From Lepidodermella squamata (taxonomy: Eukaryota; Gastrotricha): a DNA stretch of 64,000 bases. The position numbers and the translations under genes are program-made. Shown here piece by piece: positions 59,359 through 64,000 of the stretch; the stretch's first letter is position 1, and each line of letters begins with the position of its first letter. The DNA is taken from contig JBLDXI010000015.1 of the NCBI GenBank assembly GCA_047495785.1, positions 806,001 through 870,000 of the forward strand. Direction: 5' to 3'. The notes below the pieces were generated by a model. It was given only the letters and a program-made list of their open reading frames with translations. It did not search any database and had not been told where the DNA came from.

Positions 59359-61168
59359 TCAGTCGACCTCTTCGATTTTCGGACCCTCGCCACGGCCTGG
59401 CATCGGACCACCTCTCGGCGACGAAGGTCCGCGAGCGCCACCCGCGCCTCCACCTCCATGCTGCTTCGTCATAAACGGACTGCAAGTGCGGTTCAACTCC
59501 TGCATTTTATAGTCCAACTCTTCCTTATCTGCCAAAGCATTACGGTCCAGCCAATCGATGATCTCCTGGCACTTGGAAACCACAATCTGCTTGTCGCCAG
59601 CCGATAGTTTATCCAGTGTTTTTTTTAAGGTGTGTAAGTGTGTAAATTTTACACACCAAAGCGGGCAAATTTACACACCAAAATTTTGGAAATTTTCAAT
59701 TTTTGCATTTACTCACCCCCCAAAATGGCTCAAAATTACACACCCATAGTACCTAACTTACACACCAAAGCCGTCCTTAAAAAAAACACTGGTTTATCAT
59801 CGCCAGCCTCTTGAGCCGCTTGCTTGTACGAGTAGACCAAGTTTTCCAGCTGATTCTTCGCCGAAACTCGTTCTCGCTGTTTCGCATCTTCAGACGAAAA
59901 CTTCTCCGCATCGGCAACCATCCGTTCGACTTCATCCTTCGACAAACGGCCTTTTTCGTTCGTAATCGTGATTTTGCTCGATTTCCCGGTCGATTTGTCG
60001 CTGGCGGCTACGTTGAGAATGCCGTTAGCGTCAATGTCGAAGGTAACTTCGATCTGGGGCACGCCACGCGGGGCTGGCGGAATGCTGCGCAGGTCGAAGG
60101 TTCCAAGCAAATGGTTGTCCTTTGTCATCGCTCTTCCCTTAAAATCAAATAACACTCTTTATATCTTCTCAGTCTTTTATTAATTTTGTAACAGTTGGTC
60201 TTTCAACTGCTGGTAAAACGGAAGGGAAAGGGAAACTACCAATAAACTCTCATTCGCTTAATAATCATGTAAAAGTTAGTCTTTCAAATGCTGGTGAAGG
60301 ATGGGAAAGGCAAATTACCAATAACCGTTGAGTGCGGCCTTGAAAATACCATCAAGGACAAAAAAATTGAAACGGCCATAACTCACCCAAAAAAATCAGA
60401 GATGAAAGATTTTTCGATTTTCGAGATATACCCTAAATCAGTACTTTCCATTGATATAATGTTTGGGCCGATCAGATTATTTTTATTTTTATCGATCGGA
60501 TATCTATAATCTATAATCCATAATCCATAATATTGCGATTTTTCGTTGATTTCAGTGAAAAAAGGTGATTTTTATGCGAACTCAAAAATCACCATGAAAT
60601 TGCACCAATCATCACCTGAATCAAAGAAATCAATCACCGATAATCGATTATCGATAAACATTCAAAGTGATATGACCGAGAGTGAACATTTCTGGGAAGT
60701 TAGGCCTTAGGTATAACTTAAAATCGTAAAATCGTATCGTAAAATGCCGATAATTGCTGAACACTTTCGGGTTTTTTTCGAGAAATGGCATTGTCAAATT
60801 TTTGGCAACAAATGGAACTGGAGAACATCAACATTGGGAAAATGCGAAAAAATAGAAACTTCAAAATATAGACGAGTGTAAAGAATAGGATAAGGCCTAT
60901 TTCAAGGCTACCTTCGTAAACGCTGATAGTGACCGCCGGCTGGTTGTCCGAGTATGTCGTGAAAGTCTGCGATGTTTTCGTCGGAATGCGGGTGTTGCGT
61001 TCGATCAGCTTCGTCATCACGCCGCCGGCTGTTTCAATGCCCATACTCAACGGCGCCACGCCGACTAGCAGCACATCGGGCATCGAAACAGCGGGTGGCG
61101 TGATGACGAAGCTGATCGAACGCAACACCCGCATTCCGACGAAAACATCGCAGACTTTCACGACATAC
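59359..61168 (-). pseudogene. Hsp70 pseudogene, 5'-truncated and rearranged
   Basis: Reads from about 61023 down to the stop at 59359. Hsp70 blocks include [37 protein letters not shown], then [20 protein letters not shown] and [20 protein letters not shown], and at the end IIDWLDRNALADKEE with a Gly/Pro-rich tail and terminal EEVD (cytosolic type). The ATPase domain is absent. An apparent intron (60137-60911) has a GT donor and an AAG acceptor, but the frame does not continue across it. The lid coding region is broken at 59614-59791 by an inverted-repeat element that adds in-frame stops. Family function would be ATP-dependent folding; this copy cannot make it. Source is a cytosolic Hsc70/Hsp70 gene. 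Confidence 0.85.
59614..59791. mobile_element. MITE inserted in the Hsp70 pseudogene
   Basis: A 178-bp element with inverted ends CAGTGTTTTTTTTAAGG at 59614-59630 and its complement at 59775-59791. It is flanked by GTTTATC on both sides (59607-59613 and 59792-59798), a 7-bp target duplication. Leaving out the element and one copy of the flank makes the Hsp70 codons continuous, so the insertion site is certain. The interior has repeated TTACACACC units. Confidence 0.85.
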
Positions 61169-61712
61169 TAACCAGCCATAACCAGCCAGCTGCCACTATT
61201 AGCGTTTACGAAGGTAACATTGAATTCGTTCTAACTTCCTAGCTAACCTAGAGACTAAACTTCCCAGCATTTTTTCCTCTCGCACTAAAATATCCCTAGA
61301 AACAGTCATAGACCATAGCATTTTGGAAGGTTATTGATTCTCGATTATCGATTTTCGATTATCGGTGATTGATTTCTTTTACTGGTGATGATTGGTCCGG
61401 TGACCTGGTCCTTCTTGAGTTCAACGCATAATAATCATTGAAATCAGCAAAAAATCGCAATCATTATCGATTATCGATTATCGATCGATATCCGATCGAT
61501 AAATATCAAAATCATCCGATTGGTACACAAATTATATCGATGAAAAGCACTATCGAGAATCAAAAAATCTGTTATCTCGGATATTTTTTGGAGTGAGTTT
61601 GGCCGTTTCAATTTGTTCGTCCGAGATGTCATTTTCGAGGCCGCACCCAAAGGTTATTGGTAATTTCCCTTTCCCCGTTACCAGCACTTTAAAGACCAAC
61701 TTTTACATAGTT
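60268..61712. repeat. Large inverted duplication around Hsp70 fragment
   Basis: Sequence at 60952-61023 is repeated perfectly in inverse orientation at 61097-61168 (72 bp) around a 73-nt spacer that is itself partly palindromic. The flanks also correspond: 60268-60660 is a diverged inverted copy of about 61330-61712. Shared landmarks include AATTGAAACGGCC, ATCGATCGGATATC and GAAATCAATCACCGATAATCG. The whole forms one giant interrupted palindrome; its outer parts differ far more than its coding core. Confidence 0.85.
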
Positions 61713-62325
61713 AGTAAAAGAATGACAAAAAAATTAACGCAACGCAACGCGTATTTGATGACTATCTAACTTTTCAATTTGAATCGAAAAACACCGGCTA
61801 CAAGCAGTTAAAATATTAATTTAAAAGAAATGATGCGATTGATTTTTCTCGAAAAACACGCTTTTTATGAAAAATTATTCAAAATTCAAAATTATTTTAA
61901 ACAACTAGAAATTGCGGCCTAAAATAGCCGCGCGTCGTCATGTTGAACAATTTTGGGACAATATTTCTGCCTAATTTTTAATTCAACTTGAAATACCACT
62001 GAAAAAGCGAAAAACGAAAATTTCGCCTTGGAGGAATGGAGGAATAGAGGAAGTTTATTTCACGCACTTAGAGCCCCGTTATTTTGAATTTGGACTTGTA
62101 CATTGAGATTTTACCGTGCGCGCGAGGAAGGCTGCAAGTATTTGTTGCGCAATAAATGCGAGTGAGGTGCATTTACGTGTAAAACGCGCCAACCAATAGG
62201 AGAGCGCGCGCGGAGGAAACACCGGCGGGCCCGAAAATGTGCGATTTTTTAATGGTTAAGCTAGTAAGCAGTTTCGTCTGAATTGAGCTGAAAACGCGGG
62301 CTGCACTCAATAATGGATAACATTT
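61713..62325. other. Spacer
   Basis: AT-rich, then moderately GC-rich near 62100-62240; nothing recognised. Confidence 0.4.
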
Positions 62326-62550
62326 TTGCTAAAACTCATCGCTCACTACTCTTCCCGAAGATGTGGACTGAAAAAACCGAGTTTCGGTATACACACGAAA
62401 GGCTTCGATGTCGTTAAACAAGTCCTATTCGACCCCATGCACTTGCTCTTCGAGGGCAATTTGCAGACCGAGAGAATTCTTCTCTCGTTTCGACTTTTCC
62501 CCAGCAAATCACCAACCCGTATTTCTAAATCTTCGACACAAGAGCAATGA
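62326..62550 (+). pseudogene. Transposase remnant
   Basis: A 74-codon frame containing GFDVVKQVLFDPMHLLFEG, which resembles the conserved FDVTKQ...DPMH.LLEG segment of a widespread transposase-like family in animals. No flanking domain is present, so it is a short decayed fragment. Confidence 0.5.
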
Positions 62551-64000
62551 TGTTATCTCGAGTTGAAACGAAGTACCGATCTAACTTGAACGAAGTACCG
62601 GGTATCTCGCTTGTAGCAAGCCTGGAATCTCGCCCTTCATGCCTAAACAGTCGATGCCTAATTTGTGAGTGGTAGCCGTAGCTAATGGCAGACAAAGTTC
62701 CAACTTCTGATTCTGAAAAGCAACAGTCTTTGTACCAGAGCGTCTTTTTCGGCGAAACAGGCTATATCGAAGTCGCAGTTTTCAACAATTCTTCGCGCTT
62801 CGATCAACTCAAGACCAAATTGTTCACATTCCCGTTTTCGAAAATACTCATGTTATTTTTCGAACTTCAGCCTGGCCAATCTATATTTTGCTAATTTTAC
62901 TGTACCGAGTTATCGGTTCCAAGTATCGATGTTACAAATCAGTGATTTTTCCTGATAACTAAAGTCTAAAACGCCGTTATTTAATCTATTTCTACCTATT
63001 TAATAGCACCAGGTAGCTAAAATACAAATTCCAGGTTCAAAATATCGATCCACAAGTTAGCATGTCGTAGTTTTATTTATATCGATTGCCGGCCGGCGCT
63101 ATAGGCACATATGAATGACATCGGAGCATGAAAATATATTGCCCCCATGCTATCTAGGGCTCGTAGCATTTATAAATTGAACATTATCATAGGCAGTTCA
63201 TAATTTCGAGTTTTATGTTATTATTTTATTTTTGTATTTTAGTTTTTGTCGATTTTTGTTGGCTTTTTGTGCGTTTTTGTAGAAAGGTAGAAAAGTCGAT
63301 CGAGGGTTCGGGCTCGTTGCGCAAATTGAGTAGGGCTGAAAATTATCGAAGGTGGTTAACGGCAATAATTAAGGGCTTACAGGCAGGGCTATTCCAGCTC
63401 ATCAGACACGGCTCAGGTTCCGAAAGGCTCAAGGCTCAAGGTCAGGCTCATGACGACTCAGGCTCAGGCTCAGGGCTCTGTAAGGCAAGGCAGAGATCAA
63501 TTCATTAAACGGTCAAGTTAGCGCTGGAACCTGCAAGCTCGAAGTGTTGGTGGTGCAAATACTTGCATCCATCTCTCAATAAATGTCTGCCTTCGTGTTG
63601 TACTACAAAAGGAACCACGCTGCGCTACCCGAAGATTAATTTGAAGTTCAAACCTTTCGTAAATACTTTGACATTTACGTAGAATTAGCTCTTTTTTCCC
63701 AGATTCGCGTCTTCACCTTCACTACTACCTCACCTCAAGCACTAACTAGGACAGATAATTGAAGGTATGAAAAGGCATATTATTTTTCATGTCACAAGAA
63801 GAAGTCCTAATCATTGTATTAGAATATTTCCCTTTTTCAAATTTTCTTCCGGGCTTGGGTAAGGACTCTTCTCTTACTGCGTGTCTCCTTCACGGATATG
63901 TAATTCGGTAACTCTGAACCGCGTTAGTTTATTGCTTCGATAAACTAGTTCCTGAATTCTTTTAATGAAGCCAATTTCCATTCAAAATAATCTTTTTGAA
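62551..64000. other. Terminal spacer
   Basis: Short open frames (62685-62894 and 63215-63508) have no recognisable domain. A GGCTCA-rich simple repeat lies at about 63409-63480. No gene supported. Confidence 0.4.

Noticed and set aside
60929-61171. Plus-strand 80-codon frame
   Set aside because: Product of the inverted repeat: half reads the antisense of the Hsp70 core, half reads the inverted copy.

Overview
This is a metazoan nuclear window. Genes are compact and mostly intron-containing, and many introns are about 50 nt with a T-rich TTTTCAG-type 3' splice site, set in AT-rich spacers. That style, plus divergent Cys-loop channels and lineage-specific C2H2 families, suggests an ecdysozoan, most likely a nematode; a tardigrade or other ecdysozoan cannot be excluded from sequence alone. 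No prokaryotic-style operons, rRNA or convincing tRNA genes were seen. All gene models below were built by hand from splice consensus and frame continuity, and the exon sums are in frame.

Layout: 0.2-3.0 kb, an SLC35G-like drug/metabolite-superfamily transporter (-). 4.4-5.7 kb, a small heat-shock protein with a repetitive FGG-rich N-terminus (-). 6.0-29.7 kb, five C2H2 zinc-finger genes, at least three of them clear paralogues with one shared phase-2 intron, interrupted by a secreted trypsin-fold gene that has lost its catalytic His and Ser. 30.1-33.0 kb, two tandem intronless enoyl-CoA isomerase-like genes (-). 33.8-46.7 kb, a high-affinity choline transporter (-) of three exons. Its large introns hold a decayed unidentified coding region, retrotransposon fragments and a 5.9 kb transposon.

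That transposon is the most interesting object in the window. It has 19-bp perfect terminal inverted repeats, long subterminal arrays of TGCTCAA, and a tyrosine-recombinase gene split by a nested, 5'-truncated non-LTR retrotransposon. Removing the insertion restores the reading frame exactly.

47.4-50.2 kb, a CLYBL-type citramalyl-CoA lyase (-). 51.0-52.2 kb, the ribosome-biogenesis factor ZNF622/REI1 (-). 52.2-55.6 kb is mostly featureless except for GC-rich hairpin repeats and a 22-nt poly(C) tract. 55.7-58.6 kb, two tandem Cys-loop receptor subunits whose Cys-loops have one extra residue. 59.4-61.7 kb, an Hsp70 pseudogene broken by a small inverted-repeat element and folded into a large inverted duplication. 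61.7-64 kb, spacer with a transposase remnant.

Functionally the named genes are independent housekeeping or neuronal genes (choline uptake, acyl-CoA metabolism, 60S maturation, ion channels), not a pathway. The window is notable for recent local duplication (zinc fingers, isomerases, channels) and layered mobile-element activity.
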